A DNA stretch of 64,000 bases from Caloramator sp. mosi_1 (GCF_028622835.1 NZ_CP117677.1:124001-188000), one strand, 5' to 3'; shown: positions 30,181 through 41,194, counted from the stretch's first letter. The notes: generated from the sequence alone by a model not told the origin. A program made the numbers and translations.

Positions 30181-30376
30181 AAGTCTGTTGAAAAATTTAT
30201 AATATACTTGGCCCCTTGAAGGATTTCCTTGGCATTCCTTCATTTCGCTAATCAAGTGTAAGCTTTTCTTTATTTGAAAAGCAACACTTGCTAAAGCTTA
30301 TAAAATATGCCAATTTGAAATCCTTTCAAGGGGCAATTTCATAATTTGAGCATCTTTTATGTTTGTCAACAATCTG
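30181..30376. repeat. MITE-like repeat element with terminal inverted repeats
   Basis: About 196 bases with imperfect terminal inverted repeats: left AAGTCTGTTGAAAAATT, right (reverse complement) CAGATTGTTGACAAACA. It is flanked by TGAGAG on both sides (30175-30180 and 30377-30382), a possible target duplication. Inside, CCCCTTGAAGGATTT and AAATCCTTTCAAGGGG form a second inverted pair around an AAGCTTTTC hairpin. There is no coding capacity. A related copy lies at 42726-42801 and an end fragment at 21879-21901. Confidence 0.6.
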
Positions 30377-30377
30377 T

Positions 30378-30409
30378 GAGAGGCGTTTATACAGCCTCTC
30401 TTTGATTTA
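30378..30409 (+). terminator. Terminator after the GerMN lipoprotein
   Basis: GAGAGGC / GCCTCTC stem with a nine-base loop, then TTTGATTT on the plus strand. It also overlaps the 3' end of the minus-strand glycerophosphodiesterase gene. Confidence 0.6.
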
Positions 30410-31118
30410 TAATCAATTTATTTAACTTCTCTGGATAATTTGTTATAATCCCATCTACCCCAATACTAATTAAATACTTCATATAATTTGTATCGTTTAC
30501 AGTAAAGGTATTTATCATAATCCCCTCTTTTTAATTTGAGTTACAACATCCTTACCAAGAGAATAAAAATAGGGATGAAGTGCATCTGCACCTACATACT
30601 TTGCATATTTTTCTGGGCAGTATAGATTTTCCATATATAAAAGCCCTGTTTTTATTTCACTTGATAGCTTTTTAACTCTTACTACAGAATAGTGATTAAA
30701 ACTTGATATAATAACATTTTTTGCATTCCATAGCGATATATTAAATCTAAAAGTTTTTCTTCTATCCCCTGATATTCAATTATTGTATTTTTAATTTCAA
30801 AATTTATTACCACCTTTTTCCCCTTAACAAGAAGTAATAATTCCTCAACAGATGGTACCTTTTCATTTAAATATTCTTTAGAAAACCAAGAACCTGCATC
30901 TAATTTTTTATTTCAGAAAAGGTATAGTCCTTTACAAATCCTATTCCATCTGTTGTTCTATTTACCATCTCATCGTGCATTAAAACAAGTATACCGTCCT
31001 TAGTCATTTGAACATCTGTCTCTATTCCATTTGCCCCAAACTCCAGTGCCTTTTCAAAGGCAAGTATTGTATTCTCAGGATAACGACCACTTGCACCCCT
31101 ATGAGCAAAATTAATCAA
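30387..31118 (-). CDS. Glycerophosphodiester phosphodiesterase (frameshifted)
   Basis: Hydrolyses glycerophosphodiesters to glycerol 3-phosphate and an alcohol; a cytoplasmic type without signal peptide. [25 protein letters not shown] carries the catalytic HRG and PENT motifs, [12 protein letters not shown] the metal-binding ExD, and [13 protein letters not shown] the second catalytic His. After breaks near 30900, 30735 and 30530 come [19 protein letters not shown] and [12 protein letters not shown]. About 243 residues. RBS GGGGGTGG. Confidence 0.85.
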
Positions 31119-31198
31119 AAACCCACCCCCTTATTTTGTAATTATTCTCCAAAAAATTAAAATTCCTCTATTTATAGTTTAAAAATTAGTTAAATTTA

Positions 31199-31262
31199 AA
31201 GCTCCATTGATTAAGAACAATTCAACTATAGTAATTAACTCTTTTCTTAATCAATAGAGCTT
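31199..31262 (-). terminator. Long stem-loop after lysA
   Basis: AGCTCTATTGATTAAGAA and its near-complement form an approximately 18-pair stem with one mismatch and a 26-base loop, eight bases after the lysA stop. The tract that follows is only moderately T-rich, so the terminator call is tentative. Confidence 0.55.
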
Positions 31263-31270
31263 ATTATATT

Positions 31271-32555
31271 CTAAATATCGTTTCTTATAATATCCTCATA
31301 GCTTTCCCTTTTACAATAAGTCTGTCATTTCCATTATTAACCATAACAACCGCAGACCTTGGAACTCTGTTGTAATTACTTGCCATAGAATAATTGTAGG
31401 CACCAGTACTTAAAACTGCAATAATATCTCCCTTTGCAATTTAGGAAGACTAATATCTCTTATCAAAATATCACCCGATTCACAGCACTTTCCACATATA
31501 GTTACAGTTTCCTTTTCCTGAGCATTTATCTTATTTGCAACTAATGCAGTATACTTTGCAGAATAAAGAGCTGGTCTTATGTTATCTGTCATTCCTCCAT
31601 CAACGCTTACGTATTTTCTTACACCTCTTATTTCCTTTATTGAACCTACTCTATACAAAGTAATTCCTGCTTCTCCTACTATCCATCTTCCCGGCTCTAT
31701 AAAAACAGTTGGTTTTTTTAGATTGTATTTATTAAAAATTCATCTACTGCTTGGTGAATGGTCTCTGTAAAATAGCTAATAGGCAACCTTTTATCTCCCT
31801 CATTATAAAAAATACCAAATCCACCTCCACAGTTTATTTCTTCAATCTCAAATCCAAATAGATTCTTTATACTTAAGATAAATTTAGCAAGAACTTCAAC
31901 CTCTATCCTGTATATATCATTTTGGTGAAGTTGAGAACCTATATGGGCGTGTATTCCCTTTAGATTAAATTTATTTGAAGTTAATATTTTCTTTACAGCA
32001 TATAGGGCACTCTCATCATACATAGGAAAACCAAATTTTGAGTCTACTTGACCTGTTTTTATAAAGTCGTGGGTATGGCCATCTATACCTGGGGTTACCC
32101 TTATTTGAACATCTATTGTTTTTTTCTTATTACTCAAAATTTCCTCTAAGATATCTATCTCATTAAAGCTGTCTATTACAATTCTTCCTACTCCATACTC
32201 AACTGCCATTTCTAATTCTTCATAGGTTTTATTGTTTCCGTGAAAAATAACATTTTCCATTGGAAAATCAACTGATTTTGCAGTATAAAGTTCTCCACCT
32301 GAAACAACATCAAGCCATAATCCTTCTCTTTTATTATTCTGCACATCTCTTTATTCAAAAGGCCTTACTGGCATAGGCTGCAACTCCATCATATTTTAAA
32401 ATATGATTTTCTTTTATATCCTTTATTCTTTCTAATATTTCCTCCTCATTCATAACATAAAGTGGAGTACCATATTTTTCAACCAAATAATTACATCCTA
32501 CTCCTGAAATTTTTAACATACCATCCTCTTCCTTTAATCCTCTATACCCGAACAT
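31271..32555 (-). CDS. lysA: Diaminopimelate decarboxylase (frameshifted)
   Basis: PLP enzyme, fold type III, decarboxylating meso-diaminopimelate to lysine. YGTPLYVMNEEEI opens the family pattern, and VAAYASKAF holds the PLP lysine. VDVQIRVTPGIDGHTHDFI-like sequence with HTHDFIKTGQVDSKFG is the conserved loop, followed by GIHAHIGSQLH and EINCGGGFGI (phosphate-binding Gly-rich). EAGITL-type EPGRWIVG and GKCCESGDIL (catalytic Cys) are in the C-terminal part. Breaks lie near 32350, 31720, 31665 and 31410. About 428 residues. RBS GGAGGG. Confidence 0.9.
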
Positions 32556-32594
32556 TTTATCCCTCCAAACTTTTTAAGTGTATATTAACAAAGG

Positions 32595-32623
32595 ATTATA
32601 ACAGTTTCAATAGTTCATTACAA
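32595..32623 (-). promoter_or_regulatory. Sigma-A-type promoter of lysA
   Basis: TTGTAA, 17 bases, TATAAT on the minus strand, about 40 bases upstream of the lysA start. Confidence 0.6.
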
Positions 32624-32945
32624 TATAGTTCAAAAGAATTATTTTTGTTAAAACCTTCTTCATAATCTATAGTACAACATTATGACAAATTTATTTCCTA
32701 CTCCAAAACATCTCCAAATTCTCGTATATTTCCCGGAAATCGTTAATATTAAATTTATTATATACAACATTCGATATTTTTTATTATTTATCAATCTATT
32801 TGACATTTCCTATTGGAATATTCTCTGTAATTCAACACCATTAACCACACAACTTTTTACTTTATCAACTTCTTATAAAAATTATACATAAATTTCAAAA
32901 ATTTTGCTAATGATATTTTTAAATAAAGAAGAAGAGGTGTTAAAT
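32624..32945. other. Intergenic region without recognised gene
   Basis: AT-rich stretch between the lysA promoter and gerA. Short open frames here lack RBS and family features. It presumably holds the ger operon promoter, probably forespore-specific by analogy; I cannot point to a convincing sigma-G box. The gerA RBS (GAGGTG) is at 32934-32939. Confidence 0.5.
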
Positions 32946-34386
32946 ATGGAGCATCTCAGTAAAAACATATATCAAAACATAAATAAAATTATCTCCTATA
33001 TGCCTAATTCCTCCACCTTAGTAAAGCGTGAAATTTTGATAAATAAAAAACTAAATGTTCTATTATCTTTGTTACAAACCTCTGCAATCGCAAATCCATA
33101 GAACTGCATATTATACGTCCTCTTTTAAATGAAGTAAAGGAAGACATAGAAACAATGCAAGAACCAGCAGAATATCTAATACAGAACTATCTATCTGTCA
33201 GTGAGGCACAGATAATAAAGCATCTTGATAATATAACAGTAGAACTTTTGCGTGGAAAATGTCTAATTTTAATTGATAAAACAAATCAGGCAATTTTATG
33301 CGATACCTCAGATATACCCCATAGAAATATACAGGAATCAAATGTCGAAAAAACTATAAGAGGTGGACGTGAATGCTTTGTTGAAAATCTTGAAATAAAC
33401 TTAGCACTAATTCAAAATAAGGTAAAATCAAATAAGCTTAGAATTGAAAGACTAATTCTTGGAACTGAAAACAATGCAGATGCCGCAATAATCTACTTAG
33501 ATGGTGTAATTGACCCTGTTGTACTTGATTCAATAAAGTTCAAGCTAAACCGAATAAAAAACTACCCTATGTATTATGCACGGGATATGTAGAACAGCTG
33601 ATTGAGGATTTCCCCTACGGCTTTTTCCCACAACTTAAAAACACAGAAAAGCCTGATAAAGTTGTATCAGATCTTTTCCAAGGAAAAGCTGCTATTTTAA
33701 TGTCTGGTGCTCCCTATGCCTTAGTTGCACCTGCAGTATTTATTGAGTTTTTCCAGGGCTTTGAGGACTATTCCCAAAGAATTTTAACTTCTGTTTTTGT
33801 GCGAATCACAAGAACTTTGTCAGCACTACTGGTAATTTTAGCTACGCCTATATATCTTTGTGTGTTATCCTATACTACAGCCATTGTTCCTATTAAACTT
33901 ATTAAGGTTATATATAACTCAAGACTTGGAATACCTCTGCCTCCCTTTTTAGAGATTTTAACTATGGAAATTGCAGTTGAACTTTTAAGAGAAGGTGGGC
34001 TTAGACTTCCAACACCAATTGGGCAAACCCTTGGTATAGTTGGTGGTATTGTAATAGGTGAAGCTGCAACAAAGGCTGGTCTTGTTAGTCCTACAACTTT
34101 GGTTGTTGTATCCACAACAGTTATTGCTTCCTTTTTAATACCAAACTACGAAATGGCTCTATCTATTAGATTTCTTAGATTCCCAATGCTTATTTTAGCA
34201 CAGCTATTTGGTCTTTTAGGCGTAATACTTGGATTTTATATTATAGTTATAATTCTTATTAATATGAATTCCTTTGGAGTACCTTATTTTTCACCCTTTG
34301 CACCACTTAATTACTCCGATATTAAAGATACCGTAATAAGATTCCCTTTAGACAAAATTCTTCGTAAACCTAAAAGTTTTAAATAA
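32946..34386 (+). CDS. gerKA: Spore germination receptor subunit A, GerA/GerKA family (frameshifted)
   Basis: Inner-membrane subunit of a nutrient germinant receptor. A soluble N-terminal domain (about residues 1-260) includes QNYLSVSEAQIIKHLDNI and KTIRGGRECFVENLEINLALI, the conserved GerA motif. The membrane domain shows LPPFLEILTMEIAVELLREGGLRLPTPIGQT and GIVGGIVIGEAATKAGLVSP. Breaks near 33080 and 33560 split it. About 480 residues. The operon order A-B-C follows with spacing of 13 bases and a four-base overlap. Confidence 0.9.
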
Positions 34387-34399
34387 AGAAGGGTAAAAT

Positions 34400-35473
34400 A
34401 TGAGTAAAGTAGTTGAAAATACAATTACTAAAAGACAATATGTATTTATTTTAATTAGTGCAGTTGTTGGAATTGGTATTTTATCTGCTCCTAATTCTAT
34501 CTGTCAAAAGTCAGAACAGAGTGGCTGGATTTCAATGTTATTAGGCTGTATATATCCCTTAATAATTACCTTCTGTGCCTATGTAAGCCATAAAAATATG
34601 GGTTTTATAGACTTCTATACTCTAAATCAAAAATCTATGGTGATTTTTTACAAAGGTTATTTTTATGTTTTTTATGTTAACTCTTTTTATTTATGAATCC
34701 TCAGTCTTATCAGGATTTTATAATGTTCTAAGCAAAGAAATAGCCTTTTACCTTCAACCCTCAATAGTCATTACTGTTGTTTCTATAACTACAGTTTTTA
34801 CAGCAAGCTTTGGACTACAATCATTAGGACGACTATCTGAAATTGTATTCTATTTTTCTTCACTGCTTTTTCTCTTCCCTCTATTTACAATAAAAAAGGA
34901 GATATAACAAATGTTTTACCTCTTATTTCCTCCTATAATAAGATTATATCCTCTATACCTGCCTCCTTTTACTCCTATGCTGGTATAGAGATCTGCTTTT
35001 TATATTGCCCTATGTAGTAAATAAAAAAATATAAAATATGCCGGTTTTACATCATCCTTCATCATAGCCTCAATGTACACCTTCTTAACCTTTTTAGTAA
35101 TTTACTATATGGGATATGAACTAACTACTAAGATTTATTATCCTGTTCTTTTTATTATGGAAACAATTGAAATTAGTATAATATCTGACTTTAAAATAAT
35201 ATTTATTTTTCTTTGGAGTGGAATAATATTGAAAATTATGGCCTGTGACTATTATGTTATTGCTTATACATTTTCAAAACTTACACATATTCCCTATAAA
35301 AAAGTTGTCTTATTACTTGGCCCTTCGTTATGATGTTTACAATTTTTATGATACCTGAACACGGGAAAAACGTTTTACTTGAGCATATTTTACCATATAT
35401 TGTATATACTATACTTATATACTCAATTCTAACAGCTATATTATCCAAAATAAAGGTGAGGAAGGATATATGA
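34400..35473 (+). CDS. gerKB: Spore germination permease subunit B, GerB/GerKB family (frameshifted)
   Basis: Amino acid permease-like subunit of the germinant receptor, about ten helices. The start at 34400 gives MSKVVENTITKRQYVFILIS, then GIGILSAPN, the APC-type unwound helix-1 motif typical of GerB. Fragments in other frames add ESSVLSGFYNVLSKE, FGLQSLGRLSEI, CPYVVNKKN and MIPEHGKNVLL. Breaks are near 34675, 34900, 35005 and 35325. The stop (TGA) overlaps the gerC ATG. About 357 residues. Confidence 0.8.
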
Positions 35474-36563
35474 AAAGAATTATATTGATAATTATAATAA
35501 TATTAATTTTCACTATGACAAGCTGTTATGAAATGGAACCACTTGAAAACTTATCAATAATGATTGGTATAGGATATGACATAGATAAAGACAGTAAAAA
35601 TAAGATTGTTGACCCTATTGAAATGTTTGTATTCAAAGGCGATGGAGAGGTTGAAAGGCTAATATCTCCAGGAATTGCTGAAACCATCTACAATACAATA
35701 AATGATAGGCAAACAATTATGAGCAAAAATTTTTGGTTGGAACAGAAAAATTATATCTAATAAGTAAAGAAAGAGCAGAATATGGTATAGAGGATTTATT
35801 AGAAACTATAGTTAGGGATGAAACAAGAAATGAAATTGCCTATGTAGCTATTACAGAAAAGGAAACTGAACACTTTTTTAAAATGAATCCAATTGACAAT
35901 ACAAGTGTGTCAGAGGCTATTTCAGGTATATTAAAATTTTCTAACCTTGCAAACTTTTTTCCTAAAGAAACAACGATTAAAGAACTTCTATTTATGTACA
36001 ACCAAACAGGAAGAAGAATAATACTGCCATATTTAATTGACGACAATGGAAAACCTAAAATTTATGGTATTTGTGTCTTTGACGGTGCAAAACTAAAACA
36101 TATTATTCCCCTTGAAGAGGCCTTTTACATTAATATGATAAGAAGTAGAAAAAGCGATGGGTACATAAGTATACTTAAGGATAACAATCCTAAAATTTGT
36201 TATAGTATAAAGGCTAAAAATTTTATTAATGTAAAAGTTGACTATACCGACAAACTTATTTATACAATTAATGTTACATTAAAGGGTACTCTTAAGACAG
36301 ATACAATTAACAATAATGCAATTACGGCAAAGGAAGTAAAGGAAATTGAAAGAGCCTTTGAGGAATACGTAACAGAGAAGCTTAATAAAACAATAGAAAA
36401 AGTTCAAAATAAATATAGAACAGACTGCCTTGACATTACAAAATATGCTGCCGCAAAGTTTGGAAAACACAGTCCTCTATTATCAGATGAGGAGTTTCAA
36501 AGGGCTCAAATCGATGTCAAAGTAAAGGTCATTCTTGTTGATTTAGGAAGAAGTATGAAGTAA
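35470..36563 (+). CDS. gerKC: Spore germination lipoprotein subunit C, Ger(x)C family (frameshifted)
   Basis: Lipid-anchored outer subunit of the receptor. Signal peptide with lipobox FTMTSC near residue 19, followed by the GerC pattern PLENLSIMIGIGYD. One break in a T run near 35745 joins the two parts. The C-terminal domain ends with IERAFEEYVTEKLNKTIEKVQ, YRTDCLDITKYAAAKFG and a Val/Lys-rich strand, as in other GerC proteins. About 364 residues. The last 21 bases overlap the convergent tupC gene. Confidence 0.85.
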
Positions 36564-37214
36564 ATATTCCTGTATTATTTCATTTTCTTTAATTTGTACT
36601 TTGTCTATTTCCTCTACAATCCTCCCCATATTCATAAAAATTATCCTATCACATAATCTTATTGCTTGATAGATGTTATGTGTTACAACAACAATACATC
36701 TATCATTTTTTTGCTATTTAAAATAGCCTCCTCTATTATTCTTGTGTTTTTAGGGTCTATATTGGCTGTAGGTTCATCAAAAAGCATAAGTCCCTTATTT
36801 TGTAATAATACCCTTCCAATTGCAACCCTTTGCATTTCTCCACCCGACAATCTTGTAGCATTTCTTTTATTAAACCCTCTATCTTTAGCATTTTTACTAT
36901 GTGGTCTAAATTATCTAAATCTGTCTTAGCCCACTCTATACTCATTTTCAAATTTTCTTCAACTGAACAATTAAAAGATAGGGTTTTTGTGATAAAACAG
37001 AAATATCTCTATTAAACTTATTTATATCCCCTTTAAATACTACCTCTCCCTTATATTCCTTTAAACTGCCACCTAATATCTTTAAAAGGGTACTTTTACC
37101 AGAACCATTAGGTCCTAAAATACCGTAAATGTTGCCGTCCTTTAAGTTTAACTCCCTTATGCTCAAAGAAAAATCGCCCTTTTTATACTCTAAATCCTTT
37201 ATTGCAACCTCCAT
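36543..37214 (-). CDS. tupC: Tungstate ABC transporter ATPase TupC (frameshifted)
   Basis: ATP-binding subunit. [18 protein letters not shown] is Walker [12 protein letters not shown] is the Q-loop. A second frame carries the region with [22 protein letters not shown] signature (degraded here by a break near 36850) and [19 protein letters not shown] Walker B. The last part, [20 protein letters not shown], has the switch His. Breaks lie near 36980, 36850 and 36710. About 223 residues, short for an ABC ATPase with no regulatory TOBE domain, as expected for TupC rather than ModC. Its start lies four bases after the tupB stop. Confidence 0.8.
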
Positions 37215-37217
37215 TTG

Positions 37218-37908
37218 TTAACTCTCCCTATTTAAATTTGATATCAATAGATTAACTAAAAAGATATAAGTAAAAGTATTATGCCTACTGCTATTGCACC
37301 TTCAAAATTACCCATATTAGTTTGAAGTACAATATAGGTAGTCATTACCCTTGTTTTGTGCTCGATGTTGCCACCAACCAACATAACAGCACCAACTTCT
37401 GAAATAGCTCTTGAGAAACCTAAAAAGACAGTTGCCAAAATATTGTATTTTAGTTCTCTAAAGATTAAAATATACCTACTCTTCCTATCAGCATTTAAAT
37501 TATTTAATTCTTCTAATATATAACTTCCCTTTGTATTTATTACGTTTATGGCTGAACCTGAAATTAAAGGAACCACAATAATTATTTGTGCTATAATCAT
37601 AGCTGTTGGTGTAAAAAGCAGTCCTAAGCTTCCTAATGGCCCCCTTCTTGAAAAAGAATATACACAATAAGTCCTGCAACAACAGGGGGAATAGCCATAA
37701 AGGTATTAATTATACTCTTTAACTTTTTATTGAACTTATAATCTTCAATTGTTATAAATAGGGATATAAAAATACCAATAATACTTGATATAATCGTCGA
37801 TATAAAAGAAACATAAAGAGATAGCAGAACTATCTCAAATATGTTTCTATCAAATCCTGCTATCAGTTGCATAGCACCTAAAAATCCCTGCCAAATATCC
37901 TTCAACAA
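37218..37908 (-). CDS. tupB: Tungstate ABC transporter permease TupB (frameshifted)
   Basis: ABC permease with about five helices. The TTG at 37908 is preferred because GGAG lies six bases upstream. IWQGFLGAMQLIAGFDRNIFEIVLLSLYVS opens the protein and MAIPPVVAGLIVYILF is a conserved TupB stretch. After a break near 37645 SRRGPLGSLGLLFTPTAMIIAQ follows, then the EAA-type loop GFSRAISEVGAVMLVGGNI. A last break near 37260. About 229 residues. It lies between the substrate-binding and ATPase genes of one operon. Confidence 0.85.
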
Positions 37909-37922
37909 GAACAACTCCTTTT

Positions 37923-38743
37923 TTACTTTTTGGCGTTAGGCATAAATAAACTCTGTCCAAATTTCTCTTTACCAAATTCACCAATTAACCTTTGAGTCTT
38001 TTCTGATAAAATCCATTTTATAAAATCCTTTGCACCATCGCTGTTAATCTTATCATTAATATTCGGATTTACAGCTATAACTCCATATTGATTTTTAAAT
38101 CTTCTTTTCCCTCAACTAACACTTCTAACTCTAATTTATCCTTCAGTGCAAGATAGGTGGCTCTGTCTGATATTGTATATGCTCCCTTTTCACTTGCCAT
38201 AAGAAGTGTTTCCGACATTCCTTTTCCAACCTTAATATACCAATCACCCTTTGGTTCTATACCTATTTTATTCCACAACTTCTTTTCAAACTTATGTGTT
38301 CCTGATTCATCCCCTCGAGATATAAACTCTGCCTTTACACTATATATCTTCTTTAACGCCTCTGAAGCAGAAGAGAATCCTTTTATTTGTGCACTATCAT
38401 CCTTTGGCCCTAAAACTATAAAATCATTGTACATTACATCAAAACGTTCAATGCCATAACCGTCCCTAACAAACTTTTCTTCATCTTCCCTTGAATGGAC
38501 TAATATCACATCAGCATTTCCATCCATACCAAGCCTTATTGCTTGTCCTGTTCCAACTGCAACCACATTTACTTTATATCCATATTCTTTTTCAAACTGT
38601 GGTAATAAGTAATCTAAAAGCCCTGAATCACGTGTGCTTGTAGTAGTTGCCAAAGTAATCTCTCTGTTTTTAGTATTTTCTTTACAGGATACTGCAAAGA
38701 ATAAAAATAAAAATGTTAAAAATAATGCAGTAAATCTTTTCAT
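37923..38743 (-). CDS. tupA: Tungstate-binding lipoprotein TupA (frameshifted)
   Basis: Extracellular lipid-anchored binding protein with high-affinity tungstate binding in characterised relatives. Signal peptide with lipobox FFAVSC near residue 20. EITLATTTSTRDSGLLDYLLP is the TTTS oxyanion-binding motif that separates TupA from ModA and phosphate-binding proteins. VVAVGTGQAIRLGMDGNADVILVHS and FISRGDESGTHKFEKKLW are further family motifs. A break near 38098 precedes the C-terminus, which ends SLFMPNAKK. About 273 residues. The Moco/Tuco-type leader upstream fits a tungsten-uptake role. Confidence 0.9.
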
Positions 38744-38747
38744 ATAA

Positions 38748-38850
38748 ACAACTCCTTTCCAAATTGGGAGGCATATTCGTTTCCAAATATACCCTGACGG
38801 CTGTAATCCATAGCATCGCCTTAGGATATACAGCTCGAAGCTGTACCTAT
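38748..38850 (-). promoter_or_regulatory. Moco/Tuco-family riboswitch upstream of tupABC
   Basis: The minus-strand leader ends GCCTCCCAATTTGGAAAGG just before the tupA start. This matches the characteristic end of the Moco RNA (E. coli moaA leader: GCCUCCC, six to seven bases, UGGAAAGG). It is preceded by the paired CAGGG-TATATTT ... AAATAT-type stem closing on GCCTCCC, and by GTACAGC-TTCG-AGCTGTA, a tetraloop hairpin at the 5' end. The AAAGGAG in the motif is also the tupA RBS, so ligand binding could block translation. Tungstate uptake downstream favours the tungsten-cofactor (Tuco) variant. Confidence 0.8.
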
Positions 38851-38876
38851 TATATCACTCTCCTATTATTTTAACA
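38848..38876 (-). promoter_or_regulatory. Sigma-A-type promoter of tupABC
   Basis: TTGTTA, 17 bases, TATAAT on the minus strand. It overlaps the end of the yjbQ gene and places the transcript start at the 5' hairpin of the riboswitch. Confidence 0.7.
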
Positions 38877-39269
38877 AGAACACGTTTCCTTCTCATTCCA
38901 TCAAATTCGCCATAGAAGATTTGTTCCCAGGGTCCTAAATCTAATTTCCCATTAGTTACAGCAACTACTACTTCTCTTCCCATTATTGTTCTTTTAAGTG
39001 TGCATCTGCGTTATCCTCAAACCCATTATGTTTATATTGACTATAGGGCTTTTCTGGTGCTAATTTTTCAAGCCAAACTTCAAAGTCGTGATGAAGACCT
39101 GATTCATCATCGTTTATAAAAACACTTGCTGTGATGTGCATTGCATTGCAAAGAAGTAAACCCTCCTTTATTCCGCTTTCTTTAACACAGTCTTGAAGGG
39201 TGCTTGTTATGTTTACGAATCCCCTTCTTTTGGAATTTCAAACCATAGTTCTCTTCTGTAACTTTTCAC
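38854..39269 (-). CDS. YjbQ/UPF0047 family protein (frameshifted)
   Basis: Family linked to a secondary thiamin-phosphate synthase activity in E. coli; physiological role unclear. The GTG at 39269 has GGGAGGGAT upstream. The reading is [16 protein letters not shown], break near 39225, then [44 protein letters not shown] and, after a break near 39000, [29 protein letters not shown]. The three His and one Asp/Glu positions of the family site are present. About 137 residues. Confidence 0.85.
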
Positions 39270-39342
39270 AACTATCCCTCCCTATATTTTTTCCTATTAT
39301 TTATTTTACTAATTTTACAAGAATAATACATAACTTAGAAGC

Positions 39343-39416
39343 AAAAAATAAGTTCCATAATGGATTTTAGCTAAATGTTTATAGTCTTAACAAGATTTTA
39401 AATCCATTTACGGAAC
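39343..39416 (-). terminator. Terminator of the sugar ABC operon
   Basis: AAGTTCCGTAAATGGATTTA and its near-complement form a long stem; the minus strand continues TATTTTTTG. It lies 35 bases after the permease stop codon. Confidence 0.75.
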
Positions 39417-39450
39417 TTGCTATGAATATATTCTTTAAAAATTATAATTT

Positions 39451-40265
39451 TTATTGCTTTAATGAACCAGTCATACCTTGAACAAAATAGTTTTGTAATG
39501 TAAAGAAAATTATAATCATTGGTAATGTAGCAATAACTATAGCCAACATTATAGCACCATATTCAGGAAAATAGGCTGAAGACATTGACGAAATAAGTAA
39601 TGTCATTGTTTTTGTTTGTCTGTTTGCAGTATTATAAGTGGCCAAAGATAAGCATTCCAGCTGGTCATAAAAGAATAAATAGCAGCTGCTGCATAGGTTG
39701 ATTTCATAGAGGGAACAACAATGGATGTAAATATTTTAAACTCACCTGCACCGTCCACTCTTGCAGCCTGTATTATTTCTTTTGGAAAGCTTTTAAAGCT
39801 CTGTCTAAAGAAAAATATTATAAATACAGATGCAAGCGATGTAAGAATTAATCCTGCGTGGGTATTTAAAAGTTTCAGTTTAACTATTAATCTAAATAGA
39901 GGTATCATAAGGGCTGCAAAGGGAACCATCATTGATAAAAGTATTACAGCATAGGTCTTTTCTCTGACTTTTGAAGGATAGAATTCAAATCCATATGCTG
40001 CCATAGATGATATTGCTAAAGATCCAATTACTGTAAGTACAGATATCTTTATTGAATTAAAAAATATTCTCTTTACATCATATTGACTAAATAGTATTTT
40101 AGCATTGTTTAACAGATGATTTCCAAAGGTCATTTTCCCCTTTATAACATCAACTGGAGAATTTGTCATACCTACTATCATCCAATAAAAAGGAAAGACA
40201 GAAATAATAAACATTACAATCAAAAATAAATAAATTAAAATGCGTGATATTCTTATCTTCTTCAT
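39451..40265 (-). CDS. Maltodextrin-type ABC transporter permease, MalG family (frameshifted)
   Basis: Six-helix permease of the CUT1 carbohydrate uptake family. MKKIRISRILIYLFLIVMFIISVFPFYWM is the typical first helix. The EAA loop reads EIIQAARVDGAGEFKIFTSIVVPSM. The break near 39625 is followed by TMTLLISSMSSAYFPEYGAIMLA and the family-typical end YFVQGMTGSLKQ. About 271 residues. The ATG overlaps the MalF-type stop (ATGA). Confidence 0.85.
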
Positions 40266-41176
40266 TCTTTATCACCTGCCACTTTAAACTGAATAAAGGT
40301 CAATATTGCAACTATAAAAACGATAACATATGCTATCGTAGCAGCGTAACCAAAGTTTGGCATATACTTGAAACATAGGTTGTAAATATAAACCGATAAT
40401 GTAAGTAAAGAATTACCTGGACCTGTTGTGGCACCAGTTACACCACCTTGAGAAAGGTTCATTGGTTCATCAAATAGTTGAAGAGTACCTATTGTAGACA
40501 TAATTGTTGTAAAAACTATTATCGGTTTTAACATTGGAATTGTTATGTGAAAAAATTGTTGTATTTTGCTTGCACCATCAATTTCAGCTGCTTCATACAA
40601 TTCATCTGGAACACTTTGAAGTCCAGATAGATAAAAAACCATATTATAACCTGTCCAACGCCAAGTCATAGCAATTATTACAGTTACCTTTGCCCAAAAG
40701 GGATCCATTAACCAAGGAATTGGTTGTTTAATTATATTAAGTCTCATAAGTCCAGCATTTATGAAACCATCGGCACTAAACATCATTTTGAATAAAATAG
40801 TATATGCTACAAGGGATGTTACTGCTGGTAAAAATATACCGGTTCTAAATAAACCTCTAAACTTTATAGTCTTGTCATTTAAAATTGCTGCTAAGACTAA
40901 AGCTAATAACAGCATAATAGGAACCTGTATAATCAAAAATGCAAAGGTATTTTTTAGTGCCTTAAGGAACATTTCATCTTTAACTAATCTTGTATAGTTA
41001 CCAAAACCCACAAACTTCTGTACTATTCCTTTAGATGACATAGTAGATAAGATAAGAGAATAAACTATAGGATAAAACATAAATACTATTAACAAAATAA
41101 CTGCAATAGATATAAATAGCCAACCATATCTATCAAGTGTCTTCTCATAGGATTTTGATGTTTTTCTAAGTTGCAT
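40262..41176 (-). CDS. Maltodextrin-type ABC transporter permease, MalF family
   Basis: Intact, about 304 residues. WLFISIAVILLIVFMFYPIVYSLILS is the first helix, FRTGIFLPAVTSLVAYTILFKMMFS a conserved stretch, and the EAA loop is ELYEAAEIDGASKIQQFFHITIPML. It lacks the long periplasmic P2 loop of E. coli MalF, as usual in Gram-positives. The ATG at 41176 is chosen because GAGGTG lies six bases upstream. The ATPase (MsmX/MalK type) is not in the window. Confidence 0.88.
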   Translation of the reverse strand: MQLRKTSKSYEKTLDRYGWLFISIAVILLIVFMFYPIVYSLILSTMSSKGIVQKFVGFGNYTRLVKDEMFLKALKNTFAFLIIQVPIMLLLALVLAAILNDKTIKFRGLFRTGIFLPAVTSLVAYTILFKMMFSADGFINAGLMRLNIIKQPIPWLMDPFWAKVTVIIAMTWRWTGYNMVFYLSGLQSVPDELYEAAEIDGASKIQQFFHITIPMLKPIIVFTTIMSTIGTLQLFDEPMNLSQGGVTGATTGPGNSLLTLSVYIYNLCFKYMPNFGYAATIAYVIVFIVAILTFIQFKVAGDKE

Positions 41177-41194
41177 TAAATACACCTCACTTTG

